From positions 1 through 52,794 of the forward strand of contig JAJEHL010000047.1 in the NCBI GenBank assembly GCA_022823725.1: DNA of 52,794 nucleotides. The letters are read 5' to 3'. This document shows, piece by piece, positions 1 to 8,033 of the stretch; within the stretch, counting starts at the first letter, position 1, and every line of letters starts with the position of its first letter. The notes beneath the pieces are model-generated. The model searched no databases. It was not told the DNA's origin and saw only the letters and a list, made by a program, of their open reading frames with translations. The position numbers and the translations under genes are program-made. The DNA is from Candidatus Latescibacterota bacterium. GTDB lineage: Bacteria > Latescibacterota > UBA2968.

Positions 1-64
1 ACAGGTGACGACGCAATATCGACACCTTCTCCTCGGGGGTATAGTGCTTACGCTTCTTCGGCAT
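1..64 (-). CDS. Transposase N-terminus (IS3-like, OrfA type), cut by window edge
   Basis: Reading leftwards from an ATG at 64-62, the first residues are MPKKRKHYTPEEKVSILRR. This matches the start of the helix-turn-helix transposase subunit (OrfA type) found in IS3-like elements. The start is supported by a strong ribosome binding site, AAAGGAGGAG, just upstream of the ATG on the minus strand. Only 21 codons lie in the window, so intactness cannot be judged. The gene points away from the truncated AbiC-like gene on its right, so the outer end of the element must lie between 65 and about 156. Confidence 0.7.
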   Translation of the reverse strand, partial: MPKKRKHYTPEEKVSILRRHL

Positions 65-125
65 GGACTCCTCCTTTACATGAGCCCAATTTATAGCTTA
101 TCAAAGATCCGCAAAAGTCCAGTTT
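1..125 (-). mobile_element. Left-edge insertion sequence, outer end
   Basis: The segment carries the transposase start and its upstream leader. Read on the minus strand, the sequence just outside the leader is TGGACTTTTGCGGATC. It begins with TG, as IS3-type ends do, and would place the element end near 121-125. The other end is outside the window, so neither the terminal inverted repeat nor a target duplication can be confirmed. The boundary is an estimate. Confidence 0.35.
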
Positions 126-156
126 TATCTGAAGCATAACAATTGTTAATTCAATT

Positions 157-648
157 GTGATATTACAGCTAAACAGACGACGGAGCATCTCGCAGAAAGA
201 CATAGAATATACAGAGCATTCTGGACGGAGGAGCTTTGGTTACCTGCTCGACAATCTGAAAAGCAGTCTTGAAAAAGCCATAGACGAGAATCGCCCTAAA
301 AAAGAAGTTTTTAATGATACCTATGAGGAAGAATTCTTTTCTATATACCAAACTTATATAGGTCATTACTTTCGGCATCTGTACAATGTTGTCAAATTTG
401 TTCATGAACACGAATTTTTTGACGAAAAAGAATTTAAAGAAAAGAAACGCTACACTAATTTCGTTCGTGCGCAACTGTCAAGCAATGAATTGGGCGTTCT
501 TTTTTACAACTGTCTGAGTGACCGCGGAGCCAAATTTAAAGATTTAGTTGAGGAATATGCACTTTTTGAGGACATGCCTCCAAAAGTGCTTATAGATGAA
601 GAACACCTGAAGCTCTATGCTCCAAGTGCTTATGGAGAATCCGATTGA
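157..648 (+). pseudogene. AbiC-like phage abortive infection protein, 5'-truncated
   Basis: The 163 codons match the C-terminal half of the putative AbiC-type abortive infection family. Recognisable stretches are GHYFRHLYNVVKFV, RYTNFVRAQLSSNEL, LFYNCLSDRGAKFK and the closing LKLYAPSAYG. Family members usually also have an N-terminal region with membrane helices and a coiled coil, which is absent here. The reading frame opens at a stop (130-132) close to the presumed IS end, and the only early start is a GTG at 157 with no good ribosome binding site. The simplest reading is that the IS insertion removed the 5' half. Expression of a shortened product cannot be excluded. The next gene begins about 80 bases downstream on the same strand. 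Confidence 0.6.
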
Positions 649-730
649 GTGGATGAGTGATGGTTCTCGTCTGCCATAGGGGGCAGGCCTGAAATTCTCA
701 GGATTGTATATTTTAGAAAGGAACAAGCGG

Positions 731-1255
731 ATGTTACAGGAATTATCCCAATTAGAACTAGCAGGTAAAAGTGTCTTGACGCGAGGTTTTGAAACATCCT
801 TTAGAATTTATAGGCCGAATCTCTCCATTCCACATGCTGAACAGGTCGAAGAAAGCTATGTCGTGTTCGATTGGCAGGCACGGTCAAGAATAATCCATCT
901 CCAGAATCAGTTAAACACACTGCAAGATCAAGTGAAGACGTTGAGACAAGAGAATCGGCAGTTAAGAGATGTTATTTTGGAGATTAAACCGGAGGCGTTT
1001 AAGGAAGAGGAAGTTGACGTAAACATCAACTGGAGTCATGTGCGTGCTGTTGTTGAAACAGCCGTTTCAGAGTTGAATTGGAATATTGAAATTTCTATTG
1101 ATACCACCGAGAATCTCATTATCGTAGCTATACCAGAAGACCAGGATGATCTGATAGCGGAGACGACTTTCGATTTCTATTCATTGATTGCGGGTCAATT
1201 AAATACAGAAGTATTTAAGGCGATTAATTTCTTTTTTGTTTCAGATTCTGACTGA
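731..1255 (+). CDS. Coiled-coil protein of unknown function (first gene of HEPN operon)
   Basis: This 174-aa protein is not recognised. I prefer the ATG at 731 (MLQELSQLEL) over the upstream TTG at 704 because GAAAGGA lies 8 bases before it. Residues about 50-95 form a likely coiled coil (NQLNTLQDQVKTLRQENRQ). A mixed alpha/beta C-terminal part follows, containing NINWSHVRAVVETAVSELNW and a run of beta-like segments. It has no signal peptide and no membrane segment. Only 18 bases separate it from the HEPN gene, and the next three genes are almost contiguous, so it is probably the first gene of one operon. A role as antitoxin, sensor or oligomerising subunit is possible but is only inference from position. 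Confidence 0.65.
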   Translation: MLQELSQLELAGKSVLTRGFETSFRIYRPNLSIPHAEQVEESYVVFDWQARSRIIHLQNQLNTLQDQVKTLRQENRQLRDVILEIKPEAFKEEEVDVNINWSHVRAVVETAVSELNWNIEISIDTTENLIIVAIPEDQDDLIAETTFDFYSLIAGQLNTEVFKAINFFFVSDSD

Positions 1256-1273
1256 TCTTCCTTCCTGATTATT

Positions 1274-1699
1274 ATGCATTTTGATCCAGCATTATTCGCC
1301 AAAGTTGGGCGATCAATAACACGACAAGGTGGCCTTGACAAAGAGGCCCGCATAAGAACTGCCATTGGGCGAGCGTATTACGCGCTTTTTCTTGCTATAA
1401 GAGCCGCTATACGCACACGAGAAGGTCGGGCGACCCATGGGCGCGATGATCGAATTGACCATGGAAAGCTGACGAATTTCTTATATGCGGCAAATGATCC
1501 CGAATTAAAAGGTTTGGCAGAAATTCTCAACGATCTTTATGAGGCACGTCGGCAGGCAGATTATGTTCTTGAACCCGTTGGTAATTGGGAGGGGTATTTT
1601 ACAAAAACCCGTGACACCGAGAGATTCTTAAAGCAGGTTGAGGCGACGATCAGAAGATTACCGAATATAGACTTTACGGAAATGGTGGGGAAAATTTGA
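1274..1699 (+). CDS. HEPN-domain protein (UPF0332-like)
   Basis: The 141-aa product has the layout of the small HEPN proteins of the UPF0332/MNT-partner type. A helix with ARIRTAIGRAYYALFLAIRA corresponds to the family signature (S/G)RAYYAxF. The helix LNDLYEARRQADYVLEP corresponds to the conserved R-x-x-ADY motif. Many HEPN proteins are RNases with an RX4-6H motif; I see no clear copy in the expected helix, so this one may not be catalytic, or its active site may differ. It sits second in a five-gene operon, between a coiled-coil protein and a large helical protein. There is no adjacent MNT nucleotidyltransferase, the commonest partner of this HEPN type. Confidence 0.75.
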   Translation: MHFDPALFAKVGRSITRQGGLDKEARIRTAIGRAYYALFLAIRAAIRTREGRATHGRDDRIDHGKLTNFLYAANDPELKGLAEILNDLYEARRQADYVLEPVGNWEGYFTKTRDTERFLKQVEATIRRLPNIDFTEMVGKI

Positions 1700-1731
1700 A
1701 TGGCTGAGCAAAGTATGGAGGGTTGCAGCGT

Positions 1732-3687
1732 ATGAAACATTTGGCGAACATATTGACGATGTGTCAGTCCATTTATCAAGGGATTGATGAGAATGATATT
1801 AAAGCACGTTTGTCAGATAAAAAGGATAAAATAAAAAAAGAAATTCAATATCTTGAGGCAAATAAAGGGCGAGCGGCCGGATTACTTAATATCCTTTTTC
1901 CCGAAGGGATTAAGGTTAGCGATGAATTCTACAAAACACTTTCAAAAATCCCTATTTGTTTAGAGTTTGAGAAATCGAGCTACCAATTAATAGGTATTCT
2001 CTGGAGCGAGGCGTATCAACGGGTCCCATCGGATAGCCGGGAATCTTTCTTAGACCTGTGGATTAAGAAAAAAGAATTTCAATTTTGGGATTACATTAAT
2101 GCATTACCGACGTTTTTGGCTCAGGTCGAAATTCCCGTAGTATTTGCTTCTGATTGGTTTTTAAGAATTGGAAACGCTGTGCGCGGAGATTGGGCGGGTG
2201 GTGGTTTTTTTAAAGGGGTTGAAAACTATGCTTTCAATTTTCCGTCTGCTGGTTTGGCCGTATTCGAACAATATATGAACGATGGACTCAATGATAATGA
2301 TACGAGGTTGCACCTTGCGGCAATTATCCTGGGAGCACTACGTGCAAAATCCGCGAAAGAGAAAACATCTAAGGCTGCAGTAAACAAATGGGATGTTGAA
2401 CTGAAGGCAAGTCCAAAAATAGAATTGCGACTTTGCTACTATCGGTCGTGGAGAACTTCCTTTGGAAGGGGTAGTGTTCCCATTGACGAGTTGCGCTTAG
2501 TACTCGATATAGCAATAAAAGGTACGGTAGAAGAACAGAAGGAAGCCTTTGATGTTGTGAGACGTCTTTGCTTGGGGCAAATAGGAGAAGAATTTTCCTG
2601 TTTTGTTTTACAATGGTTGACCAAGCATGTGTCACCTGAATTGTCACCAGACGCAAAGCTCAGTGTCGTGGATATGGTATCTCGATTACGAGATTACCAG
2701 GGGAGAGACAAGCCGTTGATAGATACTGCTGACTCGAATAAGCTCATCCTTGGCATTCAGCCAATAGAAAAAAAATATACCAGAATATGGAAAGAAGTTG
2801 AAGGTTATTTGGTTCACCGGCTATTTGAAAATACGAGCTATTTTGGCGAACTTCTAAAGCAAATTGCCGAGGAAAATCCAGAGACTTTGATCGAATTATT
2901 CAGAGACCATAAGTTTGAACATTTGGTCTCAAAAATGGATAGAGTTGGTATGTCGCAATTTATAACGGACTGCATTTTCTCTAAGAATGACACCATCAGA
3001 AGACTGGGAATTGTTCTCTTTGAGCAGCTCAAGATCGAAACATTATCCGATGAAGTAGTGAAGCAAATTTCGAATACTGAGTTGCGCTTGGCACTGTGGG
3101 AATTTATTAGAAAACCGTTTTTTGATGGCGAGGATATTGCTCGCTACTTGTATGTTCTGGAGCCATTATTCCGCAATGCCTCTGATAGGGAACTGCGGGA
3201 TGAGTTTGAGAGTGAGATGGTCTTACAGGCAATGAACTATCCGGGTTCATGCTTAAAAAAATGGAAAGAGGTGGAAAAGCCATCAGATTTACTTAAACGA
3301 GTCATAGCAAAAGCAGATGGCTATTTTGAAGATATCGAGAAAGTTCATAACTCTCCTGCAAATAGTTTCCAATTCCCAGATTTTGATGAGACGGCTGAGA
3401 AAGCATATCGAGATTTTTCACATCGAGTTTCACAAGGTGCTCATGACCGATCATTTATATCACAACTTGTTCCTACGGTAGATCTGATTTATGGGGACAA
3501 TTGGTGTGTTCTCGGACAAGGAGAACAGAACGGGCTGGGAGATTCTTTTCCGATGACTCGTTTTTTTCACCAAATGGAATTGCCATGCCTTGAAGTTCTC
3601 ATGCCAGAGATTATGGCACAGCGGAGAATTAATGCTATCGAAAATATATGGCGATTACAAACTGAGGAAATGGAAAATGCAAAGTAA
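1732..3687 (+). CDS. Large helical protein of unknown function (HEPN operon)
   Basis: This 651-aa protein is not recognised. The ATG at 1732 is chosen because GGAGGG (1717-1722) lies 9 bases upstream; a TTG at 1723 is in frame but overlaps that site. The sequence is almost entirely amphipathic helices, with paired helices in residues about 330-480 that resemble HEAT-like repeats. I find no Walker motifs, nuclease motif or membrane segment. The last 11 bases overlap the start of the next gene, so the two proteins are probably made together and may form a complex. Codon use looks more A/T-rich than in the genes beyond 15 kb, consistent with horizontal acquisition. A scaffold or sensor role is only inference. 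Confidence 0.7.
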   Translation: MKHLANILTMCQSIYQGIDENDIKARLSDKKDKIKKEIQYLEANKGRAAGLLNILFPEGIKVSDEFYKTLSKIPICLEFEKSSYQLIGILWSEAYQRVPSDSRESFLDLWIKKKEFQFWDYINALPTFLAQVEIPVVFASDWFLRIGNAVRGDWAGGGFFKGVENYAFNFPSAGLAVFEQYMNDGLNDNDTRLHLAAIILGALRAKSAKEKTSKAAVNKWDVELKASPKIELRLCYYRSWRTSFGRGSVPIDELRLVLDIAIKGTVEEQKEAFDVVRRLCLGQIGEEFSCFVLQWLTKHVSPELSPDAKLSVVDMVSRLRDYQGRDKPLIDTADSNKLILGIQPIEKKYTRIWKEVEGYLVHRLFENTSYFGELLKQIAEENPETLIELFRDHKFEHLVSKMDRVGMSQFITDCIFSKNDTIRRLGIVLFEQLKIETLSDEVVKQISNTELRLALWEFIRKPFFDGEDIARYLYVLEPLFRNASDRELRDEFESEMVLQAMNYPGSCLKKWKEVEKPSDLLKRVIAKADGYFEDIEKVHNSPANSFQFPDFDETAEKAYRDFSHRVSQGAHDRSFISQLVPTVDLIYGDNWCVLGQGEQNGLGDSFPMTRFFHQMELPCLEVLMPEIMAQRRINAIENIWRLQTEEMENAK

Positions 3688-5488
3688 TGACCTCACCCCT
3701 TTTTTGAGTAACTACCTGACGAGCTTGTTAGAGAGAACGAGAAATGAAAGGATAGGCAAAAAAATAGGTTTTGACTGGGTAGTTTATAATCTGGCTATTG
3801 CGAAAAACTGGACACCGAGACGGCTGCCGTTTTTTAGGACACCGATTCCTGAAACGCCAAAGCCAAAGAGCGAACCGGAATTTGGTATTGATTTCGCTTT
3901 TCTCAGCGAGAGTGCTCAAGAACTCATCATTTTTGTACTTAAGGACGAAGCACTGACTAATCGCAATTGGACAAAACACAATTTTGACGCAGACTTACGA
4001 ATGGCATCCACTGTAGATTTAATGCAACCAGAATTAAAGGCAGTGGAGAAGGTCAAGATTATACTCGCATATAATAAAGATGAAGATGACACTGGTAGTC
4101 GACTCTTCGAACAGACAACTAAATCCTTCGGCGAGACACGGGGCGATGGTGTTAAGTTGACTTTTGAAAGGTGGAATCTTACAAGATTGGTAGAAGAGGT
4201 AAGAAGCAATCTTCTCACGCCCGAGTTGATGCCACAGCACTTATCGAGTGCGTTACAGTATATTTGTTTGCAAGTGGGCGACTTTGATTTCGGGTCTGCA
4301 GAATGGGAGAATCAATTGGTTCCCCAATGGAGGTACTTTCTCAATAAGGCGTTAGAACCCCCGATAGATGAACGAAAATTGCGACTCGTGCCCGTTGCTC
4401 TGATGATTATCCACAAGTACAGAAAAAAAACGCCCAATAGCTATCCGGGATGGATTGATTTAATTGAATGGGCGATGCTGGCCTTGTGGGATACTTATCG
4501 AGATTTGGAAAAGAAAAAGTTAAAGGCCATTGTAGCTAATATTTGGCTTAAATTTTATGTTGAGGAATTGAAAAGCTACTTTTTTGAGATACGGGATGCT
4601 TTGACTACAGAACACGGCTTAACTGGGAGAGAGAGAGGGCGCGATATTGGTCAATTGGGAGCAGTCCGAGATGCCTATATTGCTTATTGGCATCTCGGTC
4701 GGTTGGGAATATTGAACTATGCTCCACAGCAATTGTGGGACACTCAAGGTGAGGATAGGGAAAGATTCGAAGAGCATTTGAGGCGAAATGTTGAATGGCT
4801 TGGTGAGTTGTTCTATAATAACCCTGCTGCATTGCGGCCATTGTTGGATGTTCACCATGTTGAATTATTTTTGGTATGGTTGATGTTATGGCAGGCAAAT
4901 TGCCAGAACGAGATATACGAATGGCTCGAAAGCCTGAAAAATTGTCTGCTTACAAGAAGAGCAGAAATGAGTGGGGTACCATTCATTGAGGCTCGAAACA
5001 GGATGGATTTAGTCGCTGAGTTTGCAGCCACTTCTAAACGTCCCCCAGAATTTACAGACAGAAGTTCGCATCTTCTTCTGGTGATTTTGGAATTATGCTT
5101 TTCGCTTGAAGAAAGCCAGCGAGATGAGTTGTTGAATCTATATTTTGAGCAGATTGTAAAGGATGTTGGCGGAGACGGACAGTCTCTTGATGACAATAAA
5201 ATTGATTTGCTTGGATGGATACCCCCGGATGATTGGGATGAGCGGATTCTCCGTGAACCTGTTAGGGATGGGACGGCAATTATGACTCACAATTTTGAAT
5301 TTCATCCAGATGACCAATGGTCTTTGGCCGAAAAAATTCGGGATTTTGTGAGACAATGTAGAGAAAAATCTCCCCCAAAGGGATTTATTGAAGTCCCCCA
5401 GGCGGCTTTGATTCTTGCCTGTATTAAACATCAGTCTCCATTGCCGCCAGAGTTTTGGCGAGGAATCATTTTTAAGCAAGAGAAATGA
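3677..5488 (+). CDS. Large protein with possible restriction-endonuclease-like N-terminal domain (HEPN operon)
   Basis: This 603-aa protein starts at the ATG at 3677, which overlaps the previous gene by 11 bases and has GAGGAAA 6 bases upstream. The N-terminal 190 residues contain the pattern FGIDFAFL, then LIIFVLKDEAL, then FDADLRMA, VKIILAYN and LTFERWNLTRLVEEV. The alternating strands and helices, with a lysine at the end of the second strand, resemble the PD-(D/E)XK nuclease fold. However, the acidic residue expected two positions before that lysine is a valine, so catalysis is doubtful. The remaining 400 residues are helical and unrecognised. The stop overlaps the next ATG in an ATGA junction. 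Function unknown; gene clustering suggests a subunit of a defence system. Confidence 0.6.
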   Translation: MQSNDLTPFLSNYLTSLLERTRNERIGKKIGFDWVVYNLAIAKNWTPRRLPFFRTPIPETPKPKSEPEFGIDFAFLSESAQELIIFVLKDEALTNRNWTKHNFDADLRMASTVDLMQPELKAVEKVKIILAYNKDEDDTGSRLFEQTTKSFGETRGDGVKLTFERWNLTRLVEEVRSNLLTPELMPQHLSSALQYICLQVGDFDFGSAEWENQLVPQWRYFLNKALEPPIDERKLRLVPVALMIIHKYRKKTPNSYPGWIDLIEWAMLALWDTYRDLEKKKLKAIVANIWLKFYVEELKSYFFEIRDALTTEHGLTGRERGRDIGQLGAVRDAYIAYWHLGRLGILNYAPQQLWDTQGEDRERFEEHLRRNVEWLGELFYNNPAALRPLLDVHHVELFLVWLMLWQANCQNEIYEWLESLKNCLLTRRAEMSGVPFIEARNRMDLVAEFAATSKRPPEFTDRSSHLLLVILELCFSLEESQRDELLNLYFEQIVKDVGGDGQSLDDNKIDLLGWIPPDDWDERILREPVRDGTAIMTHNFEFHPDDQWSLAEKIRDFVRQCREKSPPKGFIEVPQAALILACIKHQSPLPPEFWRGIIFKQEK

Positions 5489-5943
5489 GTGAGATGAAGA
5501 TGAAATACTTTGAGCAAGAAGACATCTTATACCTGGCGATTTCTGATGAATCGGAAAACAGCAGCATTGAACTCAGTCCCAATATCACAGCAGAATACAA
5601 CGCCAAGGGTGAGATTATTGGCATTGAAATTCTCAATGCCAGTGACTTCATCCGAGATTCAATCGCCGATTTGGAGGCTTTTTGTCGGGAAAGAGGCATA
5701 GCAGAGTGGTATTCAAAGATACCCGGACTTCTTGAGAGCCATTTCCCGAATTTAGAGGGTATAGAATTCAGCCTTCAAGAAGATGATGAATCTGAAGATG
5801 TCTTTGTTGAGGTATTATTCTCGGTCGCGGGTGATCCAGAAGAAATTAATGACTATTATGACAGATTTCTTGAGACCTGGGTCGAAGAGGTTCCAGCAGA
5901 GGTAAGAGCATATTTCCAGCTTCTTTTAGATATTGTGGAATAG
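5485..5943 (+). CDS. DUF2283 domain fused to an acidic C-terminal domain
   Basis: The 152-aa protein starts at an ATG overlapping the stop of the preceding gene (ATGA). Residues 4-55 match DUF2283: MKMKYFEQEDILYLAIS, an acidic segment, then an AEYNAKGEIIGIEILNAS-type strand. DUF2283 proteins are usually only about 60-70 residues and are often found near toxin-antitoxin genes. Here about 95 extra residues follow, rich in Glu and Asp (SLQEDDESEDVFVEVLF, EEINDYYDRFLETW), which I do not recognise. Translational coupling places it as the last gene of the HEPN operon. An inhibitory or antitoxin-like role would fit its size and acidity, but that is inference. Confidence 0.65.
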   Translation: MSEMKMKYFEQEDILYLAISDESENSSIELSPNITAEYNAKGEIIGIEILNASDFIRDSIADLEAFCRERGIAEWYSKIPGLLESHFPNLEGIEFSLQEDDESEDVFVEVLFSVAGDPEEINDYYDRFLETWVEEVPAEVRAYFQLLLDIVE

Positions 5944-5981
5944 TCAATGGGTCCAGAGGCTCATTTTTTTAGGAGATAGAA

Positions 5982-6191
5982 ATGTTGAAAATTCACAAGT
6001 ATTACGTCCTTGACGAAAATCAGGTTCCGATAGCGGTGCAGATTCCGGTACGGGAATTTGAGCGTTTGGAAGAGGCGATAGAAGATCATGGTCTCGCACA
6101 GTTGATAAATGAAGTACAGGACGGAGAACGTCTTTCAGGAGAGGATGCCTACAATTACTACAGGTCACTGAAAAATGAACTGGGAAGTTGA
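5982..6191 (+). CDS. Type II antitoxin (partner of RelE/ParE toxin)
   Basis: This 69-aa protein starts at an ATG with a good ribosome binding site (AGGAGA, 8 bases upstream). It begins MLKIHKYYVLDENQVPIAVQ and continues with REFERLEEAIEDHGLAQLI and an acidic LSGEDAYNYYRSLK tail. This is the layout of small antitoxins with an N-terminal dimerisation/DNA-binding part and a toxin-wrapping helix. It overlaps the following toxin gene by 17 bases. By analogy it should neutralise that toxin and autorepress the pair. No operator palindrome is obvious in the 38-base gap upstream. Confidence 0.75.
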   Translation: MLKIHKYYVLDENQVPIAVQIPVREFERLEEAIEDHGLAQLINEVQDGERLSGEDAYNYYRSLKNELGS

Positions 6192-6450
6192 TTACACAAA
6201 GACTTTCTTGAAGGAACTTGCATCTCTTCCTAAAGACGTACAAAATCGGGCAGAAGACATTGTATTTCGACAACTTCCTTTAACCAATCCCTTTAAGGCA
6301 GGATACGTTGAACGTCTGAGAGGACACCGGGGCAAATACAAGATTCGTATAGGCAATTATCGCATAGGACTTACCATTGACCAGAAGAATAGGGTCATTA
6401 CATGCCAACGTATTGCTCATAGAAGAGACATTTATAGAATATTTCCATAG
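6175..6450 (+). CDS. RelE/ParE-family toxin
   Basis: The 91-aa product has the compact RelE/ParE fold signature. A helix pair KTFLKELASLPKDVQNRAEDIV is followed by the strands VERLRGHRGKYKIRIGNYRIGLTI and RVITCQRIAHRRDIYRIFP. Conserved family features are L-x-G-x-x-G-x-Y-[KR]-[IV]-R-x-G-x-Y-R and the closing H-R-x-[DE]-I-Y. RelE-like toxins cleave mRNA on the ribosome and ParE-like toxins poison gyrase; the sequence alone does not decide which applies here. The gene overlaps the antitoxin gene upstream. The next ORF downstream begins with a copy of the hsdR start, so this toxin-antitoxin pair was probably once the direct upstream neighbour of hsdR. Confidence 0.85.
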   Translation: MNWEVDYTKTFLKELASLPKDVQNRAEDIVFRQLPLTNPFKAGYVERLRGHRGKYKIRIGNYRIGLTIDQKNRVITCQRIAHRRDIYRIFP

Positions 6451-6469
6451 AGGTTAATAAGCTCTCGCA

Positions 6470-7702
6470 ATGACCAGCAAACCCACATCTGAAAAAGACT
6501 TTGAGGACGCGATTGAATGGGTGGGCAAAATTGACATTAGCAATATTTCAATCATTTATGGAAACAAAATGCCATTCGACATAAGTTTAGAACAATTGCC
6601 AGCCGGTTACGCTTTCACATCTGCACGCTCCGGAGAGTGTGTTGAAGTTCGATACCGTGATTTTACATCAACTGAAGACGGGCAACAATTTATTCAAAGG
6701 GTTGAAAGTTCTACTTATAATTTTTTGCAACCGTCTTTAATAAATCCCTCGCAAGTGGATCACTTGCTTGCAGTCTGTCGTAGCGACAAGAGTGCAACTG
6801 TTTATGTCAATGAACTGGAGCTTCAGGCGCTTGTTCGTCCAGCAAGATCGGTTGAAGCTGGACCAGTTACAAAAGATGACATAGCTGATGTAGAGAGCTT
6901 TGAACTTGGCGTACATATACCGGATGATGCCGGTTTCCTGTTTCTTTTTTCGATTCACTGGAGAAAAGGGCTCTTTTTCGATTTTGGTCCTATCTTACCG
7001 GATCCCCAGCCGCGCCAATATGATGTTGCCGCTCTTTTGGGTCAAGCATACTCCCACGTTTTATTTCAAGAACGATTCAGCATTACTGACGATGAATGGA
7101 ACGCTTTATTTGCAGAGCAATGGTTTCCATTTGTAGGTCTTCGTAACAAAACCATCGACAAACTGATAAGTTATATACGGTCTGGCTGGAAATGTGACGA
7201 AATTCTTGGTGAAATCGTTTTGGAAGTCAAAAGTCGCGTTCCAAAAATGCTGGAATCTTGGCGAAAGCATCCGCCATTTTTGCAGCATATAGAGATTCTG
7301 GAACGTGCTATCGAGCGATTTCTGGACGACGATACGATAAGTTGTACAAGTCTGTTGTTTAATCGCATAGAAGGGATTTTGCGTACTAATCACCTCTCTG
7401 TCAGTACTGTAAGTATGAGAAAACAGAAAAATTTGGTTGAATCAGCAGTAAAGGCTAAAATGAAAAATGAAAAATGTTTGTTATTGCCACACCGTTTTAA
7501 TTCGTATCTTAACAATATTTACTTTGCAGACTTTAAGCCGGATGCACAGAATATTACTATTTCTCGTAACAGTGTTGGGCATGGTGTCGCGAGTGTATCT
7601 GAGTTTAACATAAAGTCCTCAGTGATCGGTATTCTCATTGTTCATCAACTGTTTTATCTTCTTGAAAATGATAGTACCGACCTTACTAAACGCCATCCGT
7701 AG
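6470..7702 (+). CDS. Chimeric protein: hsdR-derived leader fused to a HEPN (RX4H) C-terminal protein
   Basis: The first 16 residues, MTSKPTSEKDFEDAIE, are identical to the start of HsdR encoded at 8764. The rest (about 394 aa) is unrelated to HsdR. The unique body may originally have started at the in-frame ATG at 6569 or have lost its own start. The C-terminal part contains ISRNSVGHGVASVSEF followed by a hydrophobic helix IGILIVHQLFYLL. This fits ApeA/Abi-type HEPN ribonuclease domains with an R-N-x-x-x-H (RX4H) motif. The N-terminal two thirds have beta-rich segments that I do not recognise, possibly a sensor. No strong ribosome binding site precedes 6470; a GAGG lies about 14 bases upstream. 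Probably an abortive-infection effector, though that is inference from the motif and context. Confidence 0.6.
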   Translation: MTSKPTSEKDFEDAIEWVGKIDISNISIIYGNKMPFDISLEQLPAGYAFTSARSGECVEVRYRDFTSTEDGQQFIQRVESSTYNFLQPSLINPSQVDHLLAVCRSDKSATVYVNELELQALVRPARSVEAGPVTKDDIADVESFELGVHIPDDAGFLFLFSIHWRKGLFFDFGPILPDPQPRQYDVAALLGQAYSHVLFQERFSITDDEWNALFAEQWFPFVGLRNKTIDKLISYIRSGWKCDEILGEIVLEVKSRVPKMLESWRKHPPFLQHIEILERAIERFLDDDTISCTSLLFNRIEGILRTNHLSVSTVSMRKQKNLVESAVKAKMKNEKCLLLPHRFNSYLNNIYFADFKPDAQNITISRNSVGHGVASVSEFNIKSSVIGILIVHQLFYLLENDSTDLTKRHP

Positions 7703-7717
7703 ATCGACTTCAAGACT

Positions 7718-7975
7718 ATGGCCAACATGAGTAATTACACACTGCGCCTGCTTACCTCGCTTAAAGCCGAGGCGGAAAAGGTGGCGGAGGAAGAGGGCAC
7801 GACGCTCAACCAGTTTATTAACGTGGCTGTAGCGGAGAAGTTGGCTGCTTTGCGGACGCGCTACTTTCAAGAACGCGCCACACGCGCTGATTTGGAGACG
7901 TTTGATCGTCTTCTGAAGACGGCGAGCGATGAGTCACCACGCCGTGGAGATGAGATATTGCCAACAGAAAATTGA
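7718..7975 (+). CDS. Ribbon-helix-helix antitoxin-like protein (HicB-family RHH type)
   Basis: The 85-aa protein has a short N-terminal strand (SNYTLRLLTSL) followed by two helices, KAEAEKVAEEEGTTLNQFINVAVAEKLAALR. This is the typical ribbon-helix-helix DNA-binding layout of small antitoxins labelled HicB-family or CopG-like. The C-terminal part (YFQERATRADLETFDRLL) would bind a toxin. Start choice is open between the ATG at 7718 and the ATG at 7727; the second gives the shorter N-terminus usual in the family. No toxin gene of matching type follows immediately. The next gene is a 56-aa ORF, so the antitoxin may be an orphan or may act with an unrecognised partner. Confidence 0.7.
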   Translation: MANMSNYTLRLLTSLKAEAEKVAEEEGTTLNQFINVAVAEKLAALRTRYFQERATRADLETFDRLLKTASDESPRRGDEILPTEN

Positions 7976-8033
7976 TATTCGGATGCAGAATCTGTGCAGG
8001 AAAAGGACTTCTCAACGTTTTTAGGAGGAATCC

